Below, piece after piece: positions 27,681-37,724 of a stretch of 64,000 nt of DNA. Each line of letters opens with the position of its first letter. Position 1 is the first letter of the stretch. The position numbers and the translations under genes were made by a program. The notes under the pieces are model-generated. The model searched no databases, was not told where the DNA came from, and worked only from the letters and a program-made list of their open reading frames with translations. Source of the stretch: an uncultured Pseudomonadota bacterium (GTDB taxonomy: Bacteria; Pseudomonadota; Gammaproteobacteria; Burkholderiales; SG8-39); assembly GCA_903921325.1 (NCBI GenBank), contig CAIXPL010000001.1, positions 124,001 through 188,000 on the forward strand. The letters are read 5' to 3'.

Positions 27681-28756
27681 TGGGTTGGGATGAAATCGAG
27701 CGGCAGATCCGATCGCACCGCCCAATCAGTGGTGGCGATATGGCCGGACTTGATGCTCGCAATCGCTCCTTGCGAAACGCGATCTTCAACAAGGTAAGTC
27801 TGCCGGGCATGCGTTGCGCTGACACTGACCTGCGCGGCGCCAAATTCATTGACTGTGATCTGACTGGGGTGGATTTCATTGCCGCCCAGTTGGAAGGCAG
27901 CGCGTTCGTTCGCTGCCAACTGCCCGGGGCCCGATTTGCGCCAACCCTGATTCGACAGTGTAGTTGGGCTGACTGCAATCTGTCGGGTAGTGCCTGGGAG
28001 GCATCCCATCTGGTCATGTCAAGCCTGATCCAATGTGATTTGAGTCGAGCCGATTTTTACAAAGCGCATCTTGAACGCTGCTGTTTGAGTGCCTGTGCCA
28101 GTCAACAGATGAACCTGCGCGAGGCGTTTTTAGATCGCAGCGCACTGCATGAAACCTCGTTTGCCACGGTCAGTATCGATCGCCTGCGCGCACAAGGGGC
28201 GGTGCTGATGTCGGCTGATTTCAAGAACAAAGATCTTTCCGGCGCCCATCTTGAGCGGTGCCTGCTCGACGGCGCCGATTTCACTGGAAGCATTCTGAAC
28301 GCGACCCGCCTGAGCGGATCGAATTGTCGCAAGGCGGTCTTCGCCAACTGCCAGATGCGAGGTGTTGAGGCTGCCGGCACCTTGTTTTTGGATGCGCAGT
28401 TCAGTGCCGTGGATCTCAGTGATGCCTGCCTGGATAGCGCCATCTTGCAAGGTGCCCGGCTGGCGAACACAAAGCTCGAAGGCGCCAGTCTTTTGAAAAC
28501 GGTCTGGGACAAGGCGCAATTAAACAATGTGTCTTTCGCTGGCGCCCGCATGCAACACGCACGATTCGATCACGCAAGCGGGCGTGCTCTCGGATTCGAG
28601 CGCGCCGATCTGGACTATTGCCGGATGCATGACGTGGACTTCGATGCCGAGAGCCTGGCCTCGGCACACCTTGGCAAAGCATTTGGAACCGACAAGGCGC
28701 TTTTAGCAGCACAGCGACGGACGTTGGAAGCGGAATCGCAATACGCAAATGGATAG
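27677..28756 (+). CDS. pentapeptide repeat protein (T6SS accessory)
   Basis: The 359 residues are almost wholly pentapeptide repeats of the A(D/N/K)LXX type (ADFKNKDLSGAHL, then GADFTGSIL and VDLSDACL). The run begins near residue 15 and ends near 330, so it should form one long quadrilateral beta-helix. The start overlaps the DUF2169 gene (ATGA) with an AAGGAG ribosome site. In related loci such a protein sits between DUF2169 and DUF3540, and it probably works with them in spike or cargo assembly. No enzymatic motif is seen. Confidence 0.9.
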   Translation: MMGWDEIERQIRSHRPISGGDMAGLDARNRSLRNAIFNKVSLPGMRCADTDLRGAKFIDCDLTGVDFIAAQLEGSAFVRCQLPGARFAPTLIRQCSWADCNLSGSAWEASHLVMSSLIQCDLSRADFYKAHLERCCLSACASQQMNLREAFLDRSALHETSFATVSIDRLRAQGAVLMSADFKNKDLSGAHLERCLLDGADFTGSILNATRLSGSNCRKAVFANCQMRGVEAAGTLFLDAQFSAVDLSDACLDSAILQGARLANTKLEGASLLKTVWDKAQLNNVSFAGARMQHARFDHASGRALGFERADLDYCRMHDVDFDAESLASAHLGKAFGTDKALLAAQRRTLEAESQYANG

Positions 28757-28769
28757 AGAGAAAAACACC

Positions 28770-29339
28770 ATGCCATCGACCCAATTCGCGAGTACGCCCG
28801 CACCTGCAATATGCACCGAGGTGGCGCCACTCAATTTGATGGAAGTCGGAGTTGCTCTTTCCTTGGGTGAAAGCCGCCATTTGCTGGTGGGCGGGCGGGT
28901 CGCACGCGTTGCGGTCAGTTGCCTATTGCAACCCGAGCAGGGCGATCGCGCGTTGGCGGTGGAGACCGCATCAGGTGAACTCTTTATCCTGCATGTGCTC
29001 AGCCGCATGCAGGGTGAGGAAGCGACCATTGTCGTGCCCGGCGCCGTGCAGTTGTCGTTGCAACAACGACGCGTGGTCATTCAGGGTTGGGAAAAAATTG
29101 CCCTGACCAGTCTTCTCGATGTGGACATTACCTCTGCGCGCGGGAATCTGCGTTTTAACGCCCGCAATCTGTTTCAAACCGTCAGTGACACTTTGGTGCA
29201 AAGCGCCACTCACATGGTGGCGCAGGTTGATCATTGTCTGGTGCAGGCCAAGAAGCTTCTACGCTTTCATGGCGAGCACGTTCTGGTGACCGCCAATAAG
29301 GACGTCAAAGTTGACGCTGAACGCATCAGCATGGGGTGA
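28770..29339 (+). CDS. DUF3540 protein (T6SS spike-associated)
   Basis: This protein of about 189 residues is of the DUF3540 type, recognised by genomic position and by the segment LRFNARNLFQTVSDTLVQSATHMVAQVDHCL followed by the C-terminal HGEHVLVTANKDVKVDAERISMG. The latter resembles needle ends of DUF2345-type VgrG proteins. The start at 28770 has a GAGAG motif 9 bases upstream; an alternative in-frame ATG at 28749 overlaps the previous gene. It is likely a structural or adaptor element between the pentapeptide proteins and the PAAR-like tip. Confidence 0.8.
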   Translation: MPSTQFASTPAPAICTEVAPLNLMEVGVALSLGESRHLLVGGRVARVAVSCLLQPEQGDRALAVETASGELFILHVLSRMQGEEATIVVPGAVQLSLQQRRVVIQGWEKIALTSLLDVDITSARGNLRFNARNLFQTVSDTLVQSATHMVAQVDHCLVQAKKLLRFHGEHVLVTANKDVKVDAERISMG

Positions 29340-29344
29340 CGCCA

Positions 29345-29740
29345 ATGTTTGCCAATATCTGCATGGCCGTGATGAACCTGGCTTTTCCCGATGTCTGCGA
29401 AGTGATCGCCGGGCCGGCAGTCATTCCGACGCCATTTCCGAATATCGCACTGTCGGCCACTCATATTCCATCGGTATTCAACGTGATCGTCGGTGGCGGA
29501 TTGGCCGAGAACCTGCTCACCAGCGGCACGATCAGCGATGGAGACGAGGCAGGCCTTGGCATGGGGTTGATCTCGGGCACGATCATCGGGCCGGACCGTC
29601 AAATGCTGGGTAGTTTCAAGGTGATGACTGGTGGCATTTTTGCCACGCGCCTGACCACGCTCACGATACAAAACATGATCAACGCACCGATTGGTGCCTC
29701 GTTGGTTCCCAGTCAGTTTGTGGTTCTGTATCTGAGTTGA
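29345..29740 (+). CDS. PAAR-like protein, DUF4150
   Basis: A 131-residue DUF4150 protein. The start MFANICMAVMNLAFPDVCEV followed by PTPFPNIA matches the family pattern of MFAN...FPDVC...P-x-P-x-P-Y/F-PN. DUF4150 domains are PAAR-like tips that cap the VgrG spike and often carry effectors. Here no extension is present, so cargo would bind non-covalently. The ATG at 29345 has GGGG 9-12 bases upstream; a GTG at 29336 in frame overlaps the preceding stop and is possible. Confidence 0.85.
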   Translation: MFANICMAVMNLAFPDVCEVIAGPAVIPTPFPNIALSATHIPSVFNVIVGGGLAENLLTSGTISDGDEAGLGMGLISGTIIGPDRQMLGSFKVMTGGIFATRLTTLTIQNMINAPIGASLVPSQFVVLYLS

Positions 29741-29746
29741 GCCCAA

Positions 29747-30274
29747 ATGCCCATGATCGCCTTGGTCAGCACTTCGCGCCCTGAGAACGCGAACCTTCGC
29801 TGGCGCCGACGCTGCTTTCACCGAGCGGTGATTGCAGGTGCCTGCGTGGCGTCGGCCACGGCCTGTAGTTCCGTAACTACAGCGCTATTTGGTCCACCTC
29901 GTGCGAGGGTACGTTCCATCAGTATCCAGGCTGATAACGGTGCCAATCTGAACACCGCGTGTGCCATTGATTTTGTGTTTGTTTATGACGCCAGCGCACA
30001 ACCGGCATTACCAGCCACGGCGCCTGAATGGTTTATTAAAAGAGATCTGCTGCGGGTCGCTTTGGGCCGGCAGATCGATGTGTTATCGGTCTCCATTGCT
30101 CCCGGCATGACCTCGGGACTGCTTGATTTGCCGTCCCGCCACTCCGATGCATTGCGTGTACTGGGATTTGCCAACTACTTAGCAGCCAGTGGTCAACAAG
30201 GGGCCAATCTGAGCGCCTACCAGCACTTGAAGGTCCGGTTGATGAGCACCGCGATCACTTTCTCTGACGAATAA
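29747..30274 (+). CDS. tssJ: T6SS outer-membrane lipoprotein TssJ-like
   Basis: The 175-residue protein has a basic N-terminus, a hydrophobic stretch (AVIAGACVASA) and a lipobox-like SATAC with Cys40, so it is a predicted lipoprotein. The mature part (RSISIQADNGANLN, IDFVFVYD, LRVALGRQIDVLSVSIAPG) fits the small beta-sandwich of TssJ, including the start NLN segment and the PG before the last strands. Similarity is distant, but the position directly before tssK and the absence of any other TssJ make it the likely one. TssJ anchors TssM to the outer membrane. Confidence 0.68.
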   Translation: MPMIALVSTSRPENANLRWRRRCFHRAVIAGACVASATACSSVTTALFGPPRARVRSISIQADNGANLNTACAIDFVFVYDASAQPALPATAPEWFIKRDLLRVALGRQIDVLSVSIAPGMTSGLLDLPSRHSDALRVLGFANYLAASGQQGANLSAYQHLKVRLMSTAITFSDE

Positions 30275-30296
30275 CGCTGAGAGTCACGAATCTGCC

Positions 30297-31751
30297 ATGT
30301 CAACTGCGCCCATTGCACTGCCGGATCCGATTCAATGGTCCGAGGGCATGCTGCTCTCGCCACAACACTTTCAGCAGGCTGATATCTACTGGTCCCATCA
30401 ACTGCAACGCCGCCTGGAACTGCTGACGCCGAATTGCTGGGGGCTATCCAGCATGACACTGGATACGGCAAAGCTCGGCGCTGGCATCGTTCGCATTACC
30501 GCACTCGAATGCGTGATGCCCGATGGGCTGACAGTGACTTTTCCGGACGAATTTGCACCAAGGTCCCTGGAACTGGATATCAGCGATCTTCTTAAGACCG
30601 CAACGGGTCCATTGCGAATTCATCTTGTAGTTCCACGGCGGGGTGATCACGAAGCCTCGCGCGATGATCCGGTTCGACGCTATGACGGGGTCGGTGGCAG
30701 CAGGGTGGCGGATGCCAACACGGGCAAGGGCGAAGTTGACGTAATTCGCCTTCGCCCGCGTATCAGTCTTGTAGCCGGTCAAGTGGCACCACGCTACTGT
30801 GCCTGTCCCTTACTTGAAATTGAACGCGACGCCAACCAGCATGTGAGCATATCGGCCTATCAACCACCGATGCTGAACGTGGGCGCGTCGACGTGTTTCG
30901 GCGATAGCGGTTTGAGCAAAAAACTCAATGATCTGGTCAATGTCCTTTGGCTTCGCTTGCGCGAACTTGCGTCGCTGCAAGAGGATCGTGACGATGAGGC
31001 GAGTTTGAGTGGAAGCGGGCGATTGCTCCTGGACGTGGCGCGCCGGATGGCTGCCGGTCTACCGCAATTGGCCATTCTCACGGCCACTCCAGCGTCTCAC
31101 CCGGAAGCACTCTATCGTGCGCTTGCACAGGTGGTCGGTCATTGTGCGGGGATCGGAGCTAATCCGGAGCCCCTGCTGATGGATCCGTATCGGCACGAAG
31201 ACTGTCGGGCGCAATTTGACGCAGCGATTCGTTTCATTCGGGAACGCATCGATGCAGTAGTAACAACTTATGAGCGCCTCGCGTTTGACACCATTGCAAC
31301 TGATGGGCCGCCGGCATTCGCGCGCCGACTTCCCGATGATAGTACCGATGAGTTGGTGATCGAATTGAAACCGCGCACCGGTCAGAATGCCGGTCAGATC
31401 AATACCTGGTTGCAAAACGCATTCATCGCCAGCAACGATTTTCCTCTCAAGGAATTGGGACGCCACCGGAATCCCGGAGCAGAGGCTCGAACCTTGACGA
31501 GCGAGGAACGGGTTGCACGTAATCTGCCGACCGAGCCCCTGTTGTATCTGTTAACGAACCAAACCATCGAAATTGAAGGCAGGGGCAGTGTTGCCTTTAG
31601 ACCTGCGACGATCTTGAGAATTGTCGGAGCCACGGAGCACGAGCAGTACCGACCGGCTGAAATTCTCCTCTATCGGTTTCGATCGACCAAGTCCACCCAA
31701 GTGCCAACAATAGGCGGGCAATCAACGCCCGTGGGCCGTCGTCATGGCTGA
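30297..31751 (+). CDS. tssK: T6SS baseplate-membrane adaptor TssK
   Basis: This 484-residue TssK starts with IQWSEGMLLSPQHFQQAD, the unmistakable family N-terminus. Further on come YCACPLLEIERD-like and KELGRHRNPGA segments and a C-terminal domain ending VGRRHG. The usual length is 440-450, so it is slightly long, with extra residues near 105-125 and at the end. TssK trimers connect the baseplate wedges to TssL and TssM. It overlaps tssL by 8 bp. Confidence 0.95.
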   Translation: MSTAPIALPDPIQWSEGMLLSPQHFQQADIYWSHQLQRRLELLTPNCWGLSSMTLDTAKLGAGIVRITALECVMPDGLTVTFPDEFAPRSLELDISDLLKTATGPLRIHLVVPRRGDHEASRDDPVRRYDGVGGSRVADANTGKGEVDVIRLRPRISLVAGQVAPRYCACPLLEIERDANQHVSISAYQPPMLNVGASTCFGDSGLSKKLNDLVNVLWLRLRELASLQEDRDDEASLSGSGRLLLDVARRMAAGLPQLAILTATPASHPEALYRALAQVVGHCAGIGANPEPLLMDPYRHEDCRAQFDAAIRFIRERIDAVVTTYERLAFDTIATDGPPAFARRLPDDSTDELVIELKPRTGQNAGQINTWLQNAFIASNDFPLKELGRHRNPGAEARTLTSEERVARNLPTEPLLYLLTNQTIEIEGRGSVAFRPATILRIVGATEHEQYRPAEILLYRFRSTKSTQVPTIGGQSTPVGRRHG

Positions 31752-32499
31752 TCTTGCCGACCACTTTCTGCTGAGTGGATTCACCGACTTCTTTGAAGAA
31801 TTGGCTGCCATTCGACTGGCAAGCCTAGAGGGTCGGCTCGGTCCGCATTTGGCTGTTGAAGGTCAATCGGCCATCGTCAGCGGCGCTGACTATGCCATTC
31901 GAGTCAGCAGCCTGCTGCAAGCGAACATACAAAACCAAACACGAGAGGTGAGGCGCACGGGCACCGATCCTGAGATCGCTGCATTCTGCCAAGTCGAATA
32001 CCTGATGGCAGCCCTTGCCGATGAGCTTCTATTACTCGATCGCGAATGGCCGGGACGGGATGACTGGTTGGATAACCTGCTTGAGATGCGCCTTTTTTCG
32101 ACGCGACGCTCGGGGCGTCAGTTTTTTGAGATCGCTGAGGCTTTGCTCGCCCAGCGCAGCAAAACGGCGCTGGATGTGGATCTGGGTTCGATACTGCTCT
32201 TGTGCTTGCGCCTGGGTTTTCAGGGCGTGTATCGAGGAGAGGCAGGCGAACAAACGCTGCAGAGCTTGCGTGAACGTCTGTATCGCTTCGTGCAAAGCGA
32301 CATCGATGCTGCGCCCGTTCAACCGTTGTGCGTTGAGGCGTATCAACAATTGCCAAGCGAGCGACGCGACGCTCGAATTGCGCCGCTGGCCCCTTGGTAT
32401 CGTGCCGCCTGGATGGCCGTGCTCTCCTACCTCCTGCTATCAAGCGCAGTCTGGTACGCATTGATTCAACCCTTACGCACGCTCATCGACGCGCACTGA
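31744..32499 (+). CDS. tssL: T6SS inner-membrane protein TssL (DotU family)
   Basis: A 251-residue DotU/IcmH-type protein. The cytoplasmic hook domain contains EVEYLMAALADELLLL-like residues (about 77-95), EWPGRDDWLDNLLEMRLFSTRRSG and RLGFQGVYRG. A single transmembrane helix (about 222-242, AVLSYLLLSSAVWYALI) lies near the C-terminus, as expected. There is no peptidoglycan-binding extension. Binds TssM and TssK. It overlaps tssK, and tssM starts 12 bp after it. Confidence 0.93.
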   Translation: MADLADHFLLSGFTDFFEELAAIRLASLEGRLGPHLAVEGQSAIVSGADYAIRVSSLLQANIQNQTREVRRTGTDPEIAAFCQVEYLMAALADELLLLDREWPGRDDWLDNLLEMRLFSTRRSGRQFFEIAEALLAQRSKTALDVDLGSILLLCLRLGFQGVYRGEAGEQTLQSLRERLYRFVQSDIDAAPVQPLCVEAYQQLPSERRDARIAPLAPWYRAAWMAVLSYLLLSSAVWYALIQPLRTLIDAH

Positions 32500-32510
32500 A
32501 GCCTATCGGA

Positions 32511-35500
32511 ATGGCCTTGGACCCCGGCTTTCGCCTACTGCTGATCGCAACTGTCGTTGCAGGTGTGTTGACCTGCTGGTTAATTGCACGCGCCAGAGGT
32601 TCGCTTACGCCCGATTTTCGCGGATGGCTGAGTGTTTCGAAAGGCTGGTTCGGCAGTCCTGGGGTCATCAGATTCAAAGAATGGATCGCCGACTTGGCAA
32701 CCGAGCGTGAGTCTCGATACCAGGTGCCCTGGATTCTGATCCTGGGTGAGGCAGGGGCGGGCAAAACGAGCCTCATTCATTCGGTTGACGCAATGGAGCC
32801 AGAACATCGAGCGGCCCCTCATGTAGGTCGGCCCATTGCGGGTCTGAATTGGGTCGCGCTGAATGCAGGGTTGGTCATCGATCCCAGCGGCTCGCTCTGT
32901 GCTGCACCAGAAGGCAGCCGGGAAGAAAAGACATGGCTGAACGCACTCAAGGAGATTGTCCAGTTACGCCCGGAGCGTCCGGTTGACGGGATCGTCCTTG
33001 CGATTTCTGCCCGCACGTTGCTAGAGCCCATTGCCCAGGTAACTCAAGCGGCGCAGGGCGCGTTTCATTCGCTTGAAATGGTGCAGCAGCAGTTTGAATT
33101 TCTTCTGCCAGTCTATGTCGTTGTAACCCAATGTGATGTCATTGAAGGCTTTACCCCATTTTGGGGGCGAGTCGCCGGTTCAACGCAAGACATCGTCGGA
33201 TGGTCAGCTCCTGCCAGCGCCGATAGCCAAACGCCACAGGAATGGGTGGCACAAGCCTTTGCCTATTTGTCTGATCGATTGAAATCCATTCAGCTGGCGG
33301 TCGCTGGCGATAGCGAGCCCATTCCCGATGTGGATCGATTCTTTCTCTTCCCGCGTCACCTGCGGGGCCTGGACGATGCCTTGACGCAATGGTTGGCCGT
33401 GGCGTTTCGCTCATCCCCGTGGACTGCCGGTCACTTGTTTAGAGGGCTGTATTTCACTGGTAGCCGAGAGGCCAACGGCGATGTGAGCGAGCGGGCGTTG
33501 GCCGATGTGGACTTTAGTGTCGACTTGTTTACGCGCAAAGCCCTTGCCGAGCGTGGCATTGCGCGACCGACCCGGGAAGGGATCTGGTCGCGCAACACCT
33601 CGATACGCTTGGCGCAGCGACTCGCAGTGGGTGTCCTGGCCTGCTTACTGGTGGCCCTTGCAGTGTCCTCGGTCAAGCTGGAACGGCAAGTCCATGTACT
33701 GGGAGATTCCCTGCGGCTGATTAGGGCAGAAGCCCGCGTTGACCTCGGCGGTGCCTGCCCGCCAAACGAGCGGGTGTTTGATTTGATGAATCAAATCGGA
33801 TTGATCCCTGATCGGCTGCCGTTGATCACTCGCATCAGTATGCCCTTGACGAACGTTGCCTCGGATCTACGCGATGCGACGAACGAGGTAATCCTAAAGG
33901 ATGCATTCGGGAAAATCATCATGCCTGGAATTCGCTGCGAATTGGAGCGAAAAGCCCGGGATCTGGATGCTGAAGCGGTTACTGCCATGGCCACCAGCAA
34001 AGCACAGGACGTGGAAAGCGAAGCAGTCGCTCCCGTGCCCGCCAATGACGATGTGGGTAAGGACAATCTTGAAATTAGATCCCGATTGCTTTTTAGCAGG
34101 ATCGACGCCGTGCAAGACTTTGAAGCACATTTAGATACCTTTCGGTATTTGTCACGTTTCGACCGCAATGCCAAGCCTGAAGTATTGCTCGGAAAAATGG
34201 ACCGGCTATTACGCTATGCCTATGGTTCAGGACTCCCACAGGACATGAAGGACGGGACGAGCGCTTTCGGACAGGCATTGGCAACGATGACCTATGACGA
34301 TGAGAGAAAGATCGCGATACCACCGAATATGCGTAAGAACACCATCCGGTGGATCGCGCGCATGTCCTCTGGGTTGCGCACTGAACTAGGCAGCGCCGTA
34401 CTGCTCGGCCCCGACCTGGTGGAAAAATTGCAAAAAGGCGAAGATCCCATCTACACCGAGATGAAGCAGTTGGCTTGGTGGCTGGGTTGGGTGCAAAAGT
34501 CCTGGTTGAATGCGACGGCAAGCGTCAACCCATGTTCAGCGGTCGGAAACCAGCTTGAACGCGCCTTGGTCTCCTTGGGTCACTTTAGCGCGGAGTACCG
34601 AGTGTCACCTGCAACGGTAAAGCAGTTCTCAGTCGAACAATGTTATGTGCTCGCAAGAGAGAAGTTGGCCGAGTTGCGACTTCCACCTTATGGCTCGGTC
34701 TTCATTCCTGGTGCGGTTGCATTGGAGTTGAATCCGAAACTCGCCCCCGAGATTGACGGCATGCAGACCGTCATCGGCCTTGACTATATGAGGACCGAAC
34801 CTAGAGGGAGATTTGCGTGCCGACTCAGCCAGTCCGGCTGGGATCCTCTTCAGGCCGAGCTGGCCATTCGCTATATCCGCCAATACCAGGCGTTTCATGT
34901 TGCCGCCAAACTGCCCGATCTCTCGGATAAAAATGACAAGCCGCCGCTCTACGATCGGTTGGCGCGCTACCAGCTAGAGCGGGTGATCAATGACGCCATG
35001 GAGGCAGCGCAGCGACCGGTCGCCACCCCGCACGGGCTGAGCCGAGGCCCTGGTGATGTCCTGGCGAATGCAGATCAATCGGTCCGCGAAGCGAGTTCGC
35101 GTTTTTCCAGAGCAGTCAACCCGATGCTTGAACTGGTACAGCTCATGGGTGAGTTGCAATTGACCGACAGTCAAATGGCACTCACTGATTGTGTCAGACG
35201 AACTGCGGTGGCCAATCTGCGGGGCATTGAATCCCTGGCCGATGCGAGCCATCTGTACGAGCCCCCAGTCGCTGTGTCCAGCTCAGCCATCTACGACCTG
35301 GGCAGCATTGCGGTGACAAAAGACTACCTCGCGCGGCAAATTGCGCGGGCGCGGGTACTTGCTGACTATGCTTCGCCTTTTGTCGGTTTCCTACGCAATA
35401 CAGAGGGAAACCAGGAAACGGGCCAAAGCAATATCGAAGGCTCGCAGTATTGGGCCAACACGATCACCGAACTCAGTCGTGCGCTACAGGCCAATGATCC

Positions 35501-36569
35501 GGCCGGATCTGTCGGCCAATTGGACAGCCTCCTTGTCAAGCAGTTGCGTGAATTGACCTACGCCAACTGCAGCAAGAGCCTGCCTGCTATTGCCGACGAC
35601 GCAGGCAATGATCTGTTCTCGCAACGGCAGTGGCTGATCGCGCAAGACGCACAGGCACGCTGCGGCAGCCGCACACAAATGCTTGCTTACGACAGCTACA
35701 GGCGCCTGGCTGACCGCTTTAACGTGGAACTGGCCCGACGCTACCCGTTTGGTTCGATTGAGCTTACCGATGAGGTCAGTGCGGGGTCGGTGAGGGCATT
35801 TTTCGCTGACTATGTGAACCAGCGCGAGAGCCTGCGTCAGCAGATTGCCGAAGTACCCGGTGCGCGCTGGAAGGACATTCTCACGTTTCTGGATCAACTC
35901 GATGCGGTGGCGAGTTTTCTGCAAAGCAATTTGCTCGCACCCGATGGCATACAACCGATTCGCATCAAACCAGGTTTCCATGCGCTACCCGGATCATCGG
36001 CTGGTAGCGCTGAGGTGGTGTTCTGGGCGCTGCGCAGTGCAGATTCGCTTGCGAATTATCCCAATGGATCGAATACGCTCAACTGGGTGTACGGCAACCC
36101 GATTGCGCTCGATTTGCAATGGGCCGATCACGCGCTCTACCGGCCGATTGCCAATCCCAGTCAATCGGATCTGGCGGTCACTGGACGCGTCGCTACGGCG
36201 TCGCGTGCTGGTAACTGGGCACTGCTCAGATTCATTCAAGCCTATCGGAGTCCTGTCGCGACCGGCAACACAGCCAATAGCGCCAGTCCGCTCTTGCTTG
36301 AGTTCAAGGTGCCGGTACAGACCACGGCACGTGAGCCACCAATTCAATCCCGGGTAAGTGCCTATACGACGCTCACGTTCGGCGGCACCGATGACAAGGT
36401 CGAACCAGCCAAGAGGGTGATCTTTCCGGGCGTATTTCCGGACCACGCCCCCCGCCTTCGTCCGGCGCGCGCGGAGTCGCCATCATCGAAAGACGCCAGG
36501 AAAAGCAGTAAAGCCACAGACGCTCAATCGACCCCGACGGCGGATAGCCGCAGCAAGGATGGACCATGA
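32511..36569 (+). CDS. tssM: T6SS membrane-complex protein TssM (IcmF family)
   Basis: From the ATG at 32511 this is 1352 residues; an upstream TTG at 32394 would lie inside tssL and is less likely. A hydrophobic helix is at 8-26 and a second at about 366-388. Between them is the cytoplasmic NTPase-like domain with Walker A GEAGAGKTS (79-87). The large periplasmic part follows, ending in a Ser/Lys-rich tail. TssM spans the envelope and contacts TssJ and TssL. Standard IcmF proteins have two N-terminal helices; only one is clear here. It overlaps tssA by 4 bp. Confidence 0.95.
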   Translation: MALDPGFRLLLIATVVAGVLTCWLIARARGSLTPDFRGWLSVSKGWFGSPGVIRFKEWIADLATERESRYQVPWILILGEAGAGKTSLIHSVDAMEPEHRAAPHVGRPIAGLNWVALNAGLVIDPSGSLCAAPEGSREEKTWLNALKEIVQLRPERPVDGIVLAISARTLLEPIAQVTQAAQGAFHSLEMVQQQFEFLLPVYVVVTQCDVIEGFTPFWGRVAGSTQDIVGWSAPASADSQTPQEWVAQAFAYLSDRLKSIQLAVAGDSEPIPDVDRFFLFPRHLRGLDDALTQWLAVAFRSSPWTAGHLFRGLYFTGSREANGDVSERALADVDFSVDLFTRKALAERGIARPTREGIWSRNTSIRLAQRLAVGVLACLLVALAVSSVKLERQVHVLGDSLRLIRAEARVDLGGACPPNERVFDLMNQIGLIPDRLPLITRISMPLTNVASDLRDATNEVILKDAFGKIIMPGIRCELERKARDLDAEAVTAMATSKAQDVESEAVAPVPANDDVGKDNLEIRSRLLFSRIDAVQDFEAHLDTFRYLSRFDRNAKPEVLLGKMDRLLRYAYGSGLPQDMKDGTSAFGQALATMTYDDERKIAIPPNMRKNTIRWIARMSSGLRTELGSAVLLGPDLVEKLQKGEDPIYTEMKQLAWWLGWVQKSWLNATASVNPCSAVGNQLERALVSLGHFSAEYRVSPATVKQFSVEQCYVLAREKLAELRLPPYGSVFIPGAVALELNPKLAPEIDGMQTVIGLDYMRTEPRGRFACRLSQSGWDPLQAELAIRYIRQYQAFHVAAKLPDLSDKNDKPPLYDRLARYQLERVINDAMEAAQRPVATPHGLSRGPGDVLANADQSVREASSRFSRAVNPMLELVQLMGELQLTDSQMALTDCVRRTAVANLRGIESLADASHLYEPPVAVSSSAIYDLGSIAVTKDYLARQIARARVLADYASPFVGFLRNTEGNQETGQSNIEGSQYWANTITELSRALQANDPAGSVGQLDSLLVKQLRELTYANCSKSLPAIADDAGNDLFSQRQWLIAQDAQARCGSRTQMLAYDSYRRLADRFNVELARRYPFGSIELTDEVSAGSVRAFFADYVNQRESLRQQIAEVPGARWKDILTFLDQLDAVASFLQSNLLAPDGIQPIRIKPGFHALPGSSAGSAEVVFWALRSADSLANYPNGSNTLNWVYGNPIALDLQWADHALYRPIANPSQSDLAVTGRVATASRAGNWALLRFIQAYRSPVATGNTANSASPLLLEFKVPVQTTAREPPIQSRVSAYTTLTFGGTDDKVEPAKRVIFPGVFPDHAPRLRPARAESPSSKDARKSSKATDAQSTPTADSRSKDGP

Positions 36570-37711
36570 ATGAAGCCTTGATAGACAGCACTCGACGCTA
36601 TTGCGAGCAACACCTCGGCCTGGATCTGGATCGATTGCTCGAACCAATAGATGGTGACGCACCTGCCGGCGTCTCGCTTCGAGCGAACGGGGTTTACCGA
36701 GATATTCGCGAAGCGAGGCGGCGCGACGATGCGTCGTTGCCCATGGGTCCCTGGCCGCATGATCTGAAGCGCGCGGACTGGCGCAAGGTGGCACGGATCG
36801 CAAGCGAAGCGCTTGCAGAAAAAAGCAAGGACATTCAGCTGGCCGCCTGGCTCTTTGAGTCGCAGATTAACCTGAATGGCTTTGCGGCGATCGCGCCGTC
36901 CCTCACGATCATTCAGGGCCTGTTGGAGACCTTCTCGGACGATGTGCACCCGCAGGCAGAGGCTGGTGATCAAGAGCATCGGGTCAACATCATCCGGTGG
37001 GTCGTCAATAAGCTACTGCCCGAGTTGCGACAGGTACCCATCACCCAATGCGGAGGTGACAGCGAATATGCCTGGGCTGATTGGGAGCATGCCAAGCGCA
37101 ATGACTACTTGCGCGAGCGCGGCTCGCAAAACGACGCGTCGAAAGTGCCGGGACCCAGCTTGGACGAAGTTCAGTCGGCGCTGCAATTGACGAGTTTGAA
37201 TCGATTGCGCCAATTGGAAATCGATTTGACTGCGGCGCAGGTAGGCATCAATCAATTCGCGGAAATGCTCAATGATCGGTTTGGTGTCGATGGACCGAGC
37301 GTTCAGGGCCTGGCCGATTTGGTGCGAGACGTGGGCCTGATGATCGCAGCAGAACTCACAAGGCGAGGGGTGCGTTCCCACGCGCCGCCAGTTTCCGACC
37401 GACCCGTTCACGAAGACGAGGCCACCGCGAGCCAACATACAGAGGAACTGATTCCGCAGGAGAACGACGCCTGCTCATTATCGAATCAGCGCATCACTGA
37501 CCGTGCCTCTGCATATGCCCAACTGGCGCAGATTGCCCAATACCTCAAGGCGAGCGAACCGCACAGCCCAACGCCGTACCTGTTGCAATTGGCGATTCAG
37601 TGGGGAGTGATGAACACGAGTGAGCTGTTCGAGGAATTATTTATCAAGCGAGGTGGGCAGATAGGAGTCTTTCAGATGCTCGGAATCCAACCTGCAACTG
37701 AGTCTGCATAG
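36566..37711 (+). CDS. tssA: T6SS protein TssA (ImpA family)
   Basis: A 381-residue TssA with the ImpA N-terminal domain: LLEPIDGDAPAGVSLRANGVYRDIREARR, then DWRKVARIASEALAEKSKDIQLAAWLFES, the family core. The C-terminus (ITDRASAYAQLAQIAQYLKASEPHSPTPYLL and IKRGGQIGVFQMLGI) matches the short-form TssA group. TssA primes assembly and, in long forms, caps the growing sheath. It overlaps tssM (ATGA) and is the last core gene of the run. Confidence 0.93.
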   Translation: MNEALIDSTRRYCEQHLGLDLDRLLEPIDGDAPAGVSLRANGVYRDIREARRRDDASLPMGPWPHDLKRADWRKVARIASEALAEKSKDIQLAAWLFESQINLNGFAAIAPSLTIIQGLLETFSDDVHPQAEAGDQEHRVNIIRWVVNKLLPELRQVPITQCGGDSEYAWADWEHAKRNDYLRERGSQNDASKVPGPSLDEVQSALQLTSLNRLRQLEIDLTAAQVGINQFAEMLNDRFGVDGPSVQGLADLVRDVGLMIAAELTRRGVRSHAPPVSDRPVHEDEATASQHTEELIPQENDACSLSNQRITDRASAYAQLAQIAQYLKASEPHSPTPYLLQLAIQWGVMNTSELFEELFIKRGGQIGVFQMLGIQPATESA

Positions 37712-37724
37712 TCCGGGGGATCAC

